Of a stretch of DNA of 64,000 nucleotides, positions 1 through 10,153 are shown piece by piece. Below the pieces are notes generated by a model. That model was given only the letters and a program-made list of their open reading frames with translations. It was not told the origin of the DNA and ran no database searches. Origin of the DNA: Streptomyces fumigatiscleroticus (GTDB lineage Bacteria > Actinomycetota > Actinomycetes > Streptomycetales > Streptomycetaceae); NCBI RefSeq assembly GCF_014647975.1, contig NZ_BMQF01000002.1:62001-126000 (forward strand), written 5' to 3'. The number at the start of each line of letters is the position of its first letter. The first letter of the stretch is position 1. The translations under genes were made by a program, and so were the position numbers.

Positions 1-438
1 ATCACCCAGTCCGGCGCCTGCAACACCCGCGAGACCGTCCTGAAGCGCGACGGCAGCAACGTCGTCACCGACTCCTCCTGCGCCGCCACCAGCGGCAGCT
101 GGTACTCGCAGTACGACGGCGCGACCTGGACCGCCGCCTCCGACCTCGACATCGACCACCTCGTCCCGCTGGCCGAGGCCTGGGACTCCGGCGCGAGCAA
201 GTGGACCACCGCCCAGCGCCAGGCCTTCGCCAACGACCTGACCCGCCCGCAGCTCATCGCCGTCACCGACGACGTCAACCAGGCCAAGGGCGACCAGGAC
301 CCGGCCACCTGGATGCCCTCCCGGACCGCCTACCGCTGCACCTACGTGCGCGCCTGGGTGCAGGTGAAGTACTACTACGGCCTCTCCGTGGACTCCGCCG
401 AGAAGTCCGCGCTGACCGGTTACCTGGCGGGCTGCTGA
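1..438 (+). CDS. HNH family nuclease, C-terminal part (5' end outside window)
   Basis: The open frame runs in from the window edge and ends with TGA at 436-438. About 145 residues are visible. It carries the HNH/DUF1524-type core: DIDHLVPLAEAWDSG with the DHxxP signature, followed by a downstream Asn in DDVNQAKGD. It ends in YLAGC. Paired cysteines (SGACNT, SSCAAT, YRCTY, AGC) suggest disulfides, hence an exported protein. Secreted nucleases of this family in Streptomyces usually have a signal peptide, which here would lie upstream and cannot be seen. It is more likely a secreted, non-specific DNase than a restriction enzyme, because no specificity module is visible. The phosphatase that follows on the same strand could fit a shared role in scavenging phosphate from DNA; this is inference. 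Confidence 0.85.
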   Translation: MTQSGACNTRETVLKRDGSNVVTDSSCAATSGSWYSQYDGATWTAASDLDIDHLVPLAEAWDSGASKWTTAQRQAFANDLTRPQLIAVTDDVNQAKGDQDPATWMPSRTAYRCTYVRAWVQVKYYYGLSVDSAEKSALTGYLAGC

Positions 439-514
439 CCGTCCGGACGCCCGGACCCTACCCGCTGACCTCCGTCGTTCCGTACCGTACGGGGCGACGG
501 AGGAGGGGATCACC

Positions 515-2152
<1,638 letters not shown>

Positions 2153-2358
2153 CAGGAGACCGCCGGTCCCGCCAACTCGCCTTCTGCGAACGGCTGTTGA
2201 CTGCGCGACCGGTGGTGTGTGTGAGACACTCCACAGGGCGGACGGTTTCTTGCGCACGGGGGCTCGGCGGCTGGTTGTGACAGCGGCATGATGAGCCGGA
2301 CGGTCCCCTTCCCGCGGGCGGTTCTCCGCCATGCGCCCCACGCCCGGGAGTCTCCCCC

Positions 2359-4284
2359 TTGTCTGCACCGACCGCGGAATCCGTGCCGGTCTCCGTCGCC
2401 CTGGTCGGCGCCGGCCCGCGCGGCACCAGTGTCCTGGAACGCCTCTGCGCCTCCGCGCCGGAACTGCTCTCACCCGGCGCCTCGCTGACGGTCCACGTCG
2501 TCGATCCGGCACCGCCCGGCCCCGGCCGCGTCTGGCGCACCGCGCAGTCGCCCGAGCTGCTGATGAACACCGTGGCCAGCCAGGTCACCCTGTTCACCGA
2601 CGCCAGCGTCGACTGCTCCGGCCCCCTCCGGCCGGGCCCCAGCCTGCACCAGTGGGCGGGCGGCACCCTCGGCCCGGACGAGTATCCGACGCGCGCCCAC
2701 TACGGGCGCTATCTGGAGTGGGTGTTCGCCAAGGTCGTACGGGAGGCGCCGGCCGCGGTCCGGGTCGTGGTCCACCGGGCCCGCGCGGTCCGGCTCGACG
2801 ACGCGCCCGACGGCCGTCAGGTCCTCTCCCTCGACGACGGCCGCACCCTGCCCGGCCTGTCCGCCGTGGTCCTGGCGCAGGGTCATCTGCCCGTGACCGC
2901 CGACGCGGACCAGCGGCGCCTGGCCGCCCACGCCGGACGCCACGGCCTGCGCCACATCCCGCCCGCCAACCCGGCCGACGTGGACCTGACCGCCGTGGCC
3001 CCGGGCGAGCCGGTGCTGCTGCGCGGTCTGGGCCTGACCTTCTTCGACCACACGGCCCTGCTGACCACCGGGCGCGGCGGCCGGTTCGTCCGGGGCCGCG
3101 GCGGCCGGCTGCGCTATCTCCCCTCCGGCCGCGAGCCGCGGCTGTACGCCGGTTCGCGGCGCGGCGTCCCGTACCACGCCCGCGGCGACAACGCCAAGGG
3201 CCCCTACGGCCGCCACGCCCCGCTCGCCCTCACCGCCGAGGCCGTCTCCGGCTTCCGCGAGCGCGCCGACTCCGGCGAGCCGCCGGACTTCCTCACGGAG
3301 GTGTGGCCGCTGGTCGCCAAGGAGGTGGAGACGGTCTACTACGAGGCCCTGATCGCGTCGTACGGGGCCCGGGGCGCCGGACGGCAGGCGCGGGCCTTCC
3401 GCGACCGCTTCCTGGCCACCGCCCACCGCAGCTCCCAGGAGGCGGCCGTGCTGGACGGCTTCGGCATCCCGCCGGCCGACCGCTGGTCCTGGGACCGGGT
3501 GTCACGGCCGTACGCCGGACGGATCTTCGCCGGCCGCGGCGCCTGGCGCGCGTGGCTGCTGCGGCATCTGCGCGAGGACATCGCGCAGGCCGCCCTCGGC
3601 AATGTCGCGGGCCCGCTGAAGGCGGCCCTGGACGTGCTGCGGGACCTGCGCAACGAGTTACGGCTGATCGTCGACCACGGCGGGCTGACCGGCGCCTCCC
3701 GCCGGGAGCATCTGGACCGCTGGTACACCCCGCTCAACGCCTTCCTGTCGATCGGCCCGCCCAGGCGGCGGGTGGAGGAGCTTGTGGCGCTGCTGGAGGC
3801 GGGCGTGGTGGAGGTGCTGGGGCCGCGGCTGGAGGTGCGTGAGGACGGAACGGCGGCCTGGGCGGCGCACTCGCCCGACGTGCCGGAACCCCCCGTGCGG
3901 GTGACGACACTCATCGAGGCCCGCCTACCGGAACCCGATCTGCGCCGCACGGACGACCCCCTCCTCGCCGGGCTGCTGCGCACAGGACAGTGCCGGCCCC
4001 ACACCGTCGACGGTTACGAAACCGGCGGGGTGGACGTCACACGGTGTCCGTACCGTCTGATCGACCGTCACGGCCGTTGCCATCCGAGGCGGTTCGCCTT
4101 CGGTGTGCCGACGGAAGGGGTGCACTGGGTGACCGCGGCCGGGGCCCGGCCTGGCGTGGATTCGGTCACACTTTCGGACGCCGATGCGGTGGCGAGGGCG
4201 GCTCTACGTGCGGCTTCGGCCGATGCGGAAGCCAAAGCGGAAGCCGGGCCATGGCCGAATGTTGAACTTGCAAGCATCTATTAG
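2359..4284 (+). CDS. FAD/NAD(P)-binding protein (NAD_binding_9 type)
   Basis: The 641-residue protein starts with TTG (MSAPTAESVP). A Rossmann fold opens at residue 13 with VALVGAGPRGTSVLERL. Further family motifs are LRGLGLTFFDHTAL near residue 220 and a C-terminal half with CPYRLIDRHGRCHPRRFAFG. This is the large actinobacterial flavoprotein family of unknown substrate, often annotated FAD/NAD(P)-binding or adenylate-cyclase-like. The most telling detail is a TTA leucine codon at 3658-3660 (residue 434, in RNELRLI). I found no other in-frame TTA among the genes in this window. In Streptomyces, TTA codons need the bldA tRNA, so expression is probably limited to late growth or differentiation. 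It stands alone in its transcription unit. Confidence 0.75.
   Translation: MSAPTAESVPVSVALVGAGPRGTSVLERLCASAPELLSPGASLTVHVVDPAPPGPGRVWRTAQSPELLMNTVASQVTLFTDASVDCSGPLRPGPSLHQWAGGTLGPDEYPTRAHYGRYLEWVFAKVVREAPAAVRVVVHRARAVRLDDAPDGRQVLSLDDGRTLPGLSAVVLAQGHLPVTADADQRRLAAHAGRHGLRHIPPANPADVDLTAVAPGEPVLLRGLGLTFFDHTALLTTGRGGRFVRGRGGRLRYLPSGREPRLYAGSRRGVPYHARGDNAKGPYGRHAPLALTAEAVSGFRERADSGEPPDFLTEVWPLVAKEVETVYYEALIASYGARGAGRQARAFRDRFLATAHRSSQEAAVLDGFGIPPADRWSWDRVSRPYAGRIFAGRGAWRAWLLRHLREDIAQAALGNVAGPLKAALDVLRDLRNELRLIVDHGGLTGASRREHLDRWYTPLNAFLSIGPPRRRVEELVALLEAGVVEVLGPRLEVREDGTAAWAAHSPDVPEPPVRVTTLIEARLPEPDLRRTDDPLLAGLLRTGQCRPHTVDGYETGGVDVTRCPYRLIDRHGRCHPRRFAFGVPTEGVHWVTAAGARPGVDSVTLSDADAVARAALRAASADAEAKAEAGPWPNVELASIY
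3658..3660 (+). promoter_or_regulatory. In-frame TTA (bldA-dependent) leucine codon
   Basis: TTA lies in the reading frame that starts at 2359 (offset 1299, divisible by three) and reads CGC AAC GAG TTA CGG. Leucine is almost always CTG or CTC in this window. TTA codons in Streptomyces are decoded by the developmentally expressed bldA tRNA. The position is seen directly; regulation of the gene by bldA is inference from what is known of the genus. Confidence 0.75.
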
Positions 4285-4369
4285 GCGCCCCTAACCTGGG
4301 CCCTCCACTCGGTTCCGTCCCCCGACCGGTCCCGCCCGGGGCCGGCCCGACCGAAGGAGCACCCCCCAC

Positions 4370-4825
4370 ATGTCCGGACGTCTCAACAGAGCCCAGCCGT
4401 ACGCCATCGGCCTCTTCCGCATCGTCGTCGGCCTGCTCTTCGCCTGCCACGGGGCCGCCTCCCTGTTCGGCGTCCTCGGCGGCGCGGCCGGCACCGACGG
4501 CGGCACCGTGGACGCGGGCACCTGGCCCGGCTGGTACGCGGCCGTGATCCAGCTGGTCGGCGGCGGCCTGGTCCTGCTCGGCCTGGGCACGCGCGCCGCC
4601 GCGTTCCTCGCCTCCGGCTCGATGGCGTACGCGTACTTCGACGTCCACCAGCCCAACGCCCTGTGGCCGATGGAGAACGGCGGCGAGGCCTCGGCGATGT
4701 TCTGCTGGGCCTTCCTGCTGCTGGTCTTCACCGGCTCCGGCGCCTTCGGCCTGGACCGGCTGCTGGCCCGGCGCTCGCCGGCCGCGGAGAAGCCGGCCAC
4801 GGAGCAGACGCCGGTGGCGGCCTGA
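4370..4825 (+). CDS. DoxX family membrane protein
   Basis: The 151-residue protein has four predicted hydrophobic spans. It begins MSGRLNRAQPYAIGLFRIVVGLLFACHGAASLFG, the usual DoxX first helix with a conserved Arg and the FxxHG pattern. Later features are the GGGLVLLGLGTRAAAF helix and a last helix near FCWAFLLLVFTGSGAFGLDR. The length is typical for the family. GGAGCACCCCCCAC precedes the ATG. DoxX proteins are inner-membrane quinone or redox-associated proteins; the precise role here is unknown. It appears monocistronic and is closed by the strong hairpin that follows. Confidence 0.85.
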   Translation: MSGRLNRAQPYAIGLFRIVVGLLFACHGAASLFGVLGGAAGTDGGTVDAGTWPGWYAAVIQLVGGGLVLLGLGTRAAAFLASGSMAYAYFDVHQPNALWPMENGGEASAMFCWAFLLLVFTGSGAFGLDRLLARRSPAAEKPATEQTPVAA

Positions 4826-4837
4826 CCGTCTCCGCCC

Positions 4838-4880
4838 AGGGCGGTGCCCTCCCCGCGGACGCGGCGGAGGGCACCGCCCT
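4838..4880. terminator. Bidirectional terminator between convergent genes
   Basis: A perfect 15-bp inverted repeat (AGGGCGGTGCCCTCC at 4838-4852 and its complement at 4866-4880) surrounds a 13-nt loop. It sits exactly between the convergent DoxX and SOD-like genes, so it can serve both. There is no U-tract, as is usual in Streptomyces. Confidence 0.8.
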
Positions 4881-4893
4881 GCCCGGTCCGGGC

Positions 4894-5424
4894 TCAGTCG
4901 AGCCAGCCGAACGGCACCGTGAAGCAGGCGACACGGACCCCCTTGGTGCCCGGCTTGTCGTGGATCACCACGGAGGAGGCCTCCCCCCGCCGGAAACCCC
5001 AGTCGTGCCGGGCGACCGCCCAGCCCGCGCCGTGCTCGTCGGCGGTGAAGCCGAGCCAGACCTCGTTGTCTGGGTTGGCGTCGGCGGGGTCGGTGGAGGG
5101 CCGGTACTGGTAGTGCCCGCCCGCGGCGTCGGGGTCGGCACCGCACGGCTTGCGGTGCACGTGGGCGCCGTACTCGTGCCCGGGCCTCAGCCCGGTCGCC
5201 CGGAGTTTCACGGTGGTCCCGCCGTGTCCGGCGGTGTGCTGCCGCACCTCGATCCAGGAGGAGGCGGGCACCAGTCTCCGGTCGTAGGTCACCGCCTTCG
5301 CCGCGGCGTGGTGCGGGGAGGGCGCGAACCGCGCGTCCGCCCTCATCGTGTACTCCCCGGCACCGCCGGTGCCGCCCGCGAGCACGGCCGCGGCGACGGC
5401 GCTCGCGCATATCTCAGCCAACAT
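4894..5424 (-). CDS. Cu/Zn superoxide dismutase-fold protein, copper ligands only
   Basis: The 176-residue protein is preceded by GAGGAA 11 nt before ATG. The N-terminus is short and hydrophobic and may be an export signal. The beta-barrel region carries YGAHVHRKPCG (His88, His90), AGGHYQY (His104) and SVVIHD (His155), the four copper-ligand positions of Cu/Zn SODs. Cys94 and Cys167 could form the structural disulfide. The segment after His104 (TDPADANPDNEVW) lacks the further His residues that normally complete the zinc site, and the electrostatic loop looks short. This resembles copper-only SOD-like proteins. Whether it dismutates superoxide is not settled by sequence. Confidence 0.7.
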   Translation of the reverse strand: MLAEICASAVAAAVLAGGTGGAGEYTMRADARFAPSPHHAAAKAVTYDRRLVPASSWIEVRQHTAGHGGTTVKLRATGLRPGHEYGAHVHRKPCGADPDAAGGHYQYRPSTDPADANPDNEVWLGFTADEHGAGWAVARHDWGFRRGEASSVVIHDKPGTKGVRVACFTVPFGWLD

Positions 5425-5696
5425 GATGTGTTCCGTTCCTCGGACACGGGGGTGACGCCCCCTGGTCTCGCGCAGCCCCGTCTCGCGCGGCTGTGCGCCT
5501 CTTCGTTGCTACGGGACCCCGGCGCCCGGCGCCCCCGGGAGGCGGCAGCCGGGTGAACACGCCGTGGCGGACACGCGAGCCCCCCGTGAATCCGCTGTCA
5601 CACCCTCGGCGTACGCTGTATGGCTGTCATCGGCCGCCCCTGCCGTCCCCCGCGTCGCGGCATGGTCAGGCCCACGGGGGTTCATGGGGAGCTGCG

Positions 5697-6332
5697 GTGC
5701 TGGAGAGTCTGGAGGGTGTGGGGCTGCTGGTCGGCGCCCCATGGATCTACGCGTGGGTGGGCCTGTCGGTCCTGCTCGACGTGTTCCTGCCGGTGCTGCC
5801 GAGCGGGGTGCTGGTGATCGCCGCCGCGACGGCCGCGGCCGCGGGCTCCGGCGCGGCGACCGGCCGGGTCCCGGACGGTGTTCCCGACCTGCTGGCCCTG
5901 ACGCTCTGCGCCGCCACCGCCTCCGTGCTGGGGGACATGGTGGCCTACCGCCTCGCCTGGCGCGGCGGTCCCCGACTGGACCGCGCGATCGCCCGTTCCC
6001 GGCGGCTGACCACCGCGCAGGAACGACTCGGCACGGCCCTGGCCCGGGGCGGCGGCGCGCTGGTGGTCCTGGCCCGCTTCGCCCCGGCCGGCCGCTCGCT
6101 GGTCTCCCTCGGCGCGGGCGCCGCCCGCCGCCGGGTCCGCGAGTTCCTGCCCTGGTCCGCGCTGGCCGGTCTGTCCTGGGCCGCCTACAGCGTCGCCCTC
6201 GGCTACTTCGGCGGCCAGTGGCTGGGCACGACCTGGCTGGCGACGGGGGTGTCCCTGCTGGCCCTCTTCGGCGCGGGCGCGGGCGCGGCCTTCCTGATGC
6301 GCCGCCGCCCGCACCCGACGGAAACCACCTGA
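5697..6332 (+). CDS. DedA family membrane protein
   Basis: The 211-residue protein is read from GTG at 5697. That start is chosen because GGGGA lies 6-7 nt upstream and the conserved family start (LESLEGVGLLVGAPWIYAWVG) follows at once. The open frame extends further upstream, but into sequence with no protein-like character. Membrane spans lie near residues 15-50 and 60-85, with re-entrant and C-terminal helices near 165-205. The family motif FAPAGRSLVSLGAGAARR (here without the usual Gly-Arg variant) is near residue 125. DedA proteins act in membrane lipid (undecaprenyl or phospholipid) translocation and proton-motive-force homeostasis. Neighbours give no further clue. Confidence 0.8.
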   Translation: MLESLEGVGLLVGAPWIYAWVGLSVLLDVFLPVLPSGVLVIAAATAAAAGSGAATGRVPDGVPDLLALTLCAATASVLGDMVAYRLAWRGGPRLDRAIARSRRLTTAQERLGTALARGGGALVVLARFAPAGRSLVSLGAGAARRRVREFLPWSALAGLSWAAYSVALGYFGGQWLGTTWLATGVSLLALFGAGAGAAFLMRRRPHPTETT

Positions 6333-6572
6333 CGGCGCCCGCACACGATCCCGTCGCCCCGCACGCCCCGACGGCCCGCACGAATCCGAACGACCCCACG
6401 GGCGTCACCCGGCCCCACACGGACCCGCGCCGCCCCGCACGGCTCCGCCCAGCCCACGCGCACCCGCGACGACCCCATCGGCGTCACGCGCCCCCCGCGC
6501 ACCCGCGACGACATCCGTCCCCGCCACCCGGCCCACCCGGCCCGCCCGGACCGGCGAACGCCCCCGCCCGCG
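6333..6572. other. C-rich intergenic stretch without a gene
   Basis: These 240 bp between dedA and the DUF2277 gene are strongly C-rich on the plus strand, with loose imperfect repeats such as CGCACCCGCGACGAC at two places. I see no plausible coding region, clear hairpin or promoter. Confidence 0.5.
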
Positions 6573-6803
6573 CTATCCGGCCCGCCGGACCCCGGCGCCC
6601 CGTACCTCCAGTCCGGCCAGCAGGTCGGCCGTGGCCGCCGCGACCGCCTCCACGGCCCGGTCGAACACCTCCTGGTTGTGCGCGGCCGGGGTCCGGAACC
6701 CGGAGACCTTGCGCACGTACTGGAGGGCGGCGGCCCGGATCTCCTCCTGGGTGGCCTCCTCGGGCAGCGCGGGCGGACGGAGGGTCTTGATGCTGCGGCA
6801 CAT
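6573..6803 (-). CDS. DUF2277 domain-containing small protein
   Basis: The 76-residue protein begins MCRSIKTLRPPALPEEAT, which matches the family's conserved opening, so this ATG is preferred over the longer frame starting at 6836. The core EEIRAAALQYVRKVSGFRTPAAHNQEVFDRAVEAV is characteristic (written here only as a description of residues 17-51). The function is unknown; the family is widespread in actinobacteria. It is transcribed divergently from the gene at 6902, with a 98-bp gap that must hold both promoters. Confidence 0.8.
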   Translation of the reverse strand: MCRSIKTLRPPALPEEATQEEIRAAALQYVRKVSGFRTPAAHNQEVFDRAVEAVAAATADLLAGLEVRGAGVRRAG

Positions 6804-6901
6804 GCCCTTAGTCTCCGTCACCCGCCCCGGCGGCACACCCGTTCGCGTGAACGACGCAAAGGAACTCGCTCCCTAAAATCGAACAGGCGTATCATTGTGT
6901 C

Positions 6902-7258
6902 GTGGCTACGACCTATGACTTTCCGAGTGACCTCCGCGCCGGTCAGGAGGAACTGCATCAGGTCAGGGCCGAGCTGTCGGCCCTGCTGAAGCGGCTCCCC
7001 TGGTCCGTCGAACCCCTGGAAGGCTTCCGCGACGACAACGGCTGGCGCAAGGTGGAACGCCCCGCCTCACCCGGCTGGTCGGCGGACGAACAGGCCGAGG
7101 TGGAGAAGCTCCGGCAGCGGGAGCGGGAACTCGCGGTCTTCGTCACCACCCACCGCTACTGGTCGGAGCTGACCGGCGCCGACCGGATCGAGGCCCGCAG
7201 CCGGCTCAAGCACGCCCACGAGGCGCCGCCCGAAGAGGACCGGGCGGACCGGACATGA
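6902..7258 (+). CDS. Conserved hypothetical, charged small protein
   Basis: The 118-residue protein starts with GTG (MATTYDFPSD). It has no signal peptide or membrane span. It is rich in charged residues and probably alpha-helical: a segment near 12-30 (QEELHQVRAELSALLKRL) and another near 68-85 look able to form coiled coils. I do not recognise a domain with confidence. A G+C-rich hairpin begins one base after its stop codon, so it forms a complete short transcription unit. The gene looks real from its codon bias and clean ends; its function is unknown. Confidence 0.65.
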   Translation: MATTYDFPSDLRAGQEELHQVRAELSALLKRLPWSVEPLEGFRDDNGWRKVERPASPGWSADEQAEVEKLRQRERELAVFVTTHRYWSELTGADRIEARSRLKHAHEAPPEEDRADRT

Positions 7259-7294
7259 GAAGAGGCCCCCGGGAGCGATCCCGGGGGCCTCTTC
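7259..7294 (+). terminator. Strong rho-independent-type hairpin
   Basis: A perfect 15-bp stem (7259-7273 with 7280-7294, GAAGAGGCCCCCGGG on the left arm) carries a 6-nt loop AGCGAT. It starts directly after the stop of the preceding gene and also lies downstream of the minus-strand tRNA gene, so it may act in both directions. Confidence 0.85.
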
Positions 7295-7326
7295 GCACCG
7301 CTGGCACCGGCTCCGTACGCCGGTCG

Positions 7327-7401
<75 letters not shown>

Positions 7402-7649
7402 GAGACGAGTGGACAGCCTACCCTGCCAGGGGCCCTGTCCCGCAAACCCGTTCCCGACCCGGTACCCGGCCCGGGGCAGCGCGATCGTCACCGAGCCGTC
7501 GCCGCTGCGGGATGCCACCACATCCGGTGGACGACCGGGACCGGCGACGGCGAAGTCACGGTCCGCACGGCGAACTGACCGGCCCGTGTGTTCGTCCTTA
7601 CCCGGTGGGAGAATGAAACCGGGCAGGGCGGACGACACGGGAGAGGGAT

Positions 7650-9050
7650 GTGACGGCGACACCATGGCAGCCGTACTCGCCGATGGTGCCGCGTGCGCCT
7701 CGTGCTCCGCGCCGGCCCGGCCGGACCCCGCGTCCGGTCCGTGATCTGCTGGTCCTCGCGGGTCTGCCGCTGGCCGTCGCGCCGGTCCTGGCCGCCGCGT
7801 TCGCCGGCGGCGGCACCCGGCGCTGGTTCGGCGGGCGCGCCGAGAACCAGCGGGCCGAGGCGCAGGCCGCGAAGGACGCCGCCGCGGCCGCCTTCTACGA
7901 ACTCGACACCGCCCAGCGCGACCTGCGCATCTCCGTCGAGACCATCACGGCCGTCGACGACTCCCCCGCCGCCCGGCGCGCGGTCGCCGACTTCGAGCGG
8001 CTGGGCCGGCGCATCGACGAGGCCAGCGGCCGGTACATCGCCGCCGTCGACGCCCACGACCTCGACCGGGACGACCTGGAGGCGTCGGCCGCGTCCCGTG
8101 CCCGTACCGAGCTGAGCGCCGCCGAGAAGGAGCTCGGACGGGTCAAGCAGGAGCTGGACCGTTTCGCCGAGGGGCTCGGGCCGCTGCTCGGCAAGGCCGA
8201 GACCCAACTGGCCCGGCTGGCGCCCGCCGTGGAACGCGCCCGGCAGGCCCTGCGCGCCGCCTCGGACGCCCTGGACGCGGTACGGGGCGCGGGTCTGAGG
8301 GCGGACGGCCTCGCCGCCCGGCTGGCCGCTCTCGCGCCCGAGCTGACCCGGCTGAACCAGGGCGCCGGGCAGCACGGTGTGCCGCAGACACTGGAGCGGG
8401 CCGAGCGGGTCACGCGGGAGGCCGAGTCGGTACGGGCCGAGGCGGAACGGCTGCCGGAGCGGGCCGAGGAGATCGACAGACGGCTGGTCTCGCTGCGCAC
8501 CCGCGCCCAGGCCCTCACCACCCGCGCCGGCCAGGTCGAGCCGGTCCTGAGCGAGCTGCGGCGGCGGTTCACGGCGGCGTGCTGGCAGGACCTCCAGCAC
8601 GTGCCGGAGCAGGCCGCCGAGAGCGTACGGCAGGCCGAGGGCAGGCTGCGGGAGGCGCGGGCCGCACGGGACGAGCAGCGCTGGCCGGACGCGACCGCCC
8701 TGCTGTCCACGGTCCGGGCGCTGCTCAACACCACCGACGAGGCCGTGTCCGCCGCCGGTGACCGGCTGCGCCGGCTGAACGCCGTGCAGAAGGACCCGCA
8801 GCAGGAGATCGAGCGGACCCGGTTCGCGATCCGGGACGCCCAGCGGCTGGCCATGGCGGGCCGCAACACGCCCGATCCCCGCCATGCGCGCCCGCTGGAC
8901 GACGCGGTCGCCCGTCTGGAGCGGGCGATCGGCACCCTGGAGGGCCGGCACCCGGACTACTGGCACTTCCTGACGGAGACGGAGGCGGTGCGGCAGACGG
9001 TGGCCGGGGTGGTCTCGCGGATCCGGGAGGAGCGCGGCGCCGGGCACTGA
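7650..9050 (+). CDS. Conserved hypothetical coiled-coil membrane-anchored protein
   Basis: The 466-residue protein starts with GTG after GAGAGGGAT. Residues 1-30 are Pro/Arg-rich. One hydrophobic span (DLLVLAGLPLAVAPVLAAAF, about 32-51) could anchor it in the membrane. The rest, from about 60 to 455, is almost entirely charged and helical with repeated Ala/Arg/Glu heptads, for example in the regions 150-210 and 250-300. It most likely forms an extended coiled coil facing the cytoplasm. I recognise no enzyme motif. A role as a scaffold or cell-envelope organiser is possible but is only inference. Confidence 0.65.
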   Translation: MTATPWQPYSPMVPRAPRAPRRPGRTPRPVRDLLVLAGLPLAVAPVLAAAFAGGGTRRWFGGRAENQRAEAQAAKDAAAAAFYELDTAQRDLRISVETITAVDDSPAARRAVADFERLGRRIDEASGRYIAAVDAHDLDRDDLEASAASRARTELSAAEKELGRVKQELDRFAEGLGPLLGKAETQLARLAPAVERARQALRAASDALDAVRGAGLRADGLAARLAALAPELTRLNQGAGQHGVPQTLERAERVTREAESVRAEAERLPERAEEIDRRLVSLRTRAQALTTRAGQVEPVLSELRRRFTAACWQDLQHVPEQAAESVRQAEGRLREARAARDEQRWPDATALLSTVRALLNTTDEAVSAAGDRLRRLNAVQKDPQQEIERTRFAIRDAQRLAMAGRNTPDPRHARPLDDAVARLERAIGTLEGRHPDYWHFLTETEAVRQTVAGVVSRIREERGAGH

Positions 9051-9102
9051 CCGCCACGGCAGCGCCCTACGACGACCGTCTCCCCCCGGTTAACCTGTGC
9101 GC

Positions 9103-9324
9103 ATGCCTCGCTACGAATACCGCTGCCGCAGCTGCGGCGACACCTTCGAACTGAGCCGTCCCATGGCCGAGTCGGCCGCCCCCGCGACCTGCCCGGCGGG
9201 CCACGACGACACCGTCAAGCTGCTGTCGACGGTCGCGGTCGGCGGCGCGTCCTCCGCCCCCGCTCCGGCGCCCCGGTCGGGCGGCGGCACAGGCGGCTGC
9301 TGCGGCGGAGGCTGCTGCGGCTGA
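9103..9324 (+). CDS. FmdB-type zinc-ribbon regulatory protein
   Basis: The 73-residue protein reads MPRYEYRCRSCGDTFELSRPM with a CxxC knuckle (RCRSCG) and a second half-site CPAGH, the FmdB/Zn-ribbon_8 pattern. ATG at 9103 is used because the family starts MPxYEYxC; a GTG two codons earlier is possible. The C-terminus is a Gly/Cys-rich tail (CCGGGCCG). The family is named for a putative regulator of formamidase genes, but most members have no assigned role. The gene is followed after a few bases by the convergent HAD gene. Confidence 0.85.
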   Translation: MPRYEYRCRSCGDTFELSRPMAESAAPATCPAGHDDTVKLLSTVAVGGASSAPAPAPRSGGGTGGCCGGGCCG

Positions 9325-9331
9325 CCCCGCC

Positions 9332-10153
9332 TCAGGGCCGCTCCCCCGCCGCCCGCAGGAATTCCCGCACGATGCGCTCGCCGGCCAGGACGCCCCGCTC
9401 GGCGAGCGCGGTGATCGCCGGGGCCGTCCAGCCGGCGTCGGCCAGTTCGCCGTGGCCCGGCCGCCAGCCGCGGTCCGCCGCGAGCAGCAGGTCGGCGTCG
9501 AGCAGGGAGTCACCGGCGGCGAGGACGGGGGCGGCGCCGGTGCGGCGGGCGACCTCGCGCACGGCCGCGCTCTTGGTCAGCGGCTTCGGCACGGCGTAGA
9601 TCTTGCGGCCCTGGAGCGACACCGTCCAGCCGCGGTTCTCCGCCCACACCGCGAGCTCCTTCACCCAGTCCTCGGGCAGCAGTTCGCGCTCGACGACGAG
9701 ATAGGCGAAGAGCTCCTCGGCGCTGCGCTGCTTGCGCGTCCAGGCCGGGTCGGCGGTCCGCACCAGATGCTCCCGCACCTCGTCCAGCGGCGCGCACTCC
9801 TCGGCCAGCCGCGCCCGCACCCGCGCGTGCCAGCCGGAGTCGGAGACGCCGTCCACCAGCAGATGGCCGCCGTTGGCGCAGATCGCGTACCGCGGCGCGG
9901 GGCCCGGCAGGCCGATGCGCAGATACTGCTCGCGGGTGCGGGTCGTGACCGGCACGAACACCGCCGAGCCGCCCTCGCCCAGCTCGGTCAGCAGCCGGGC
10001 CGCCGTCTCGGTCAGATAGGACAGCGGCCTGCCCCGGTACACCTCGACGCAGAGCAGCCGGGGGGCCTCGGCGTCCGGCACGGTCAGGCCCAGGGCCGCC
10101 GCGGAGTAGATGAGCGTACGGTCGAGGTCGCTGGCGACCAGCACCGGCGGCAT
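9332..10153 (-). CDS. HAD-family phosphatase of the Ter biosynthetic module
   Basis: The 273-residue protein begins MPPVLVASDLDRTLIYS, with the HAD nucleophile motif DLDRT (Asp9 and Asp11). Later motifs are VPVTTRT (motif II Thr near residue 68), LTKSAAV (Lys near 199) and AAGDSLLDADLL (motif IV GDSxxD). A cap insertion lies between about 80 and 190. ATG at 10153 shares one base with the stop of the upstream gene (TGATG), showing translational coupling. Such HAD phosphatases accompany phosphoribosyltransferases in Ter gene neighbourhoods, where a nucleoside-like metabolite has been proposed as the product. The substrate is unknown. Confidence 0.8.
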   Translation of the reverse strand: MPPVLVASDLDRTLIYSAAALGLTVPDAEAPRLLCVEVYRGRPLSYLTETAARLLTELGEGGSAVFVPVTTRTREQYLRIGLPGPAPRYAICANGGHLLVDGVSDSGWHARVRARLAEECAPLDEVREHLVRTADPAWTRKQRSAEELFAYLVVERELLPEDWVKELAVWAENRGWTVSLQGRKIYAVPKPLTKSAAVREVARRTGAAPVLAAGDSLLDADLLLAADRGWRPGHGELADAGWTAPAITALAERGVLAGERIVREFLRAAGERP

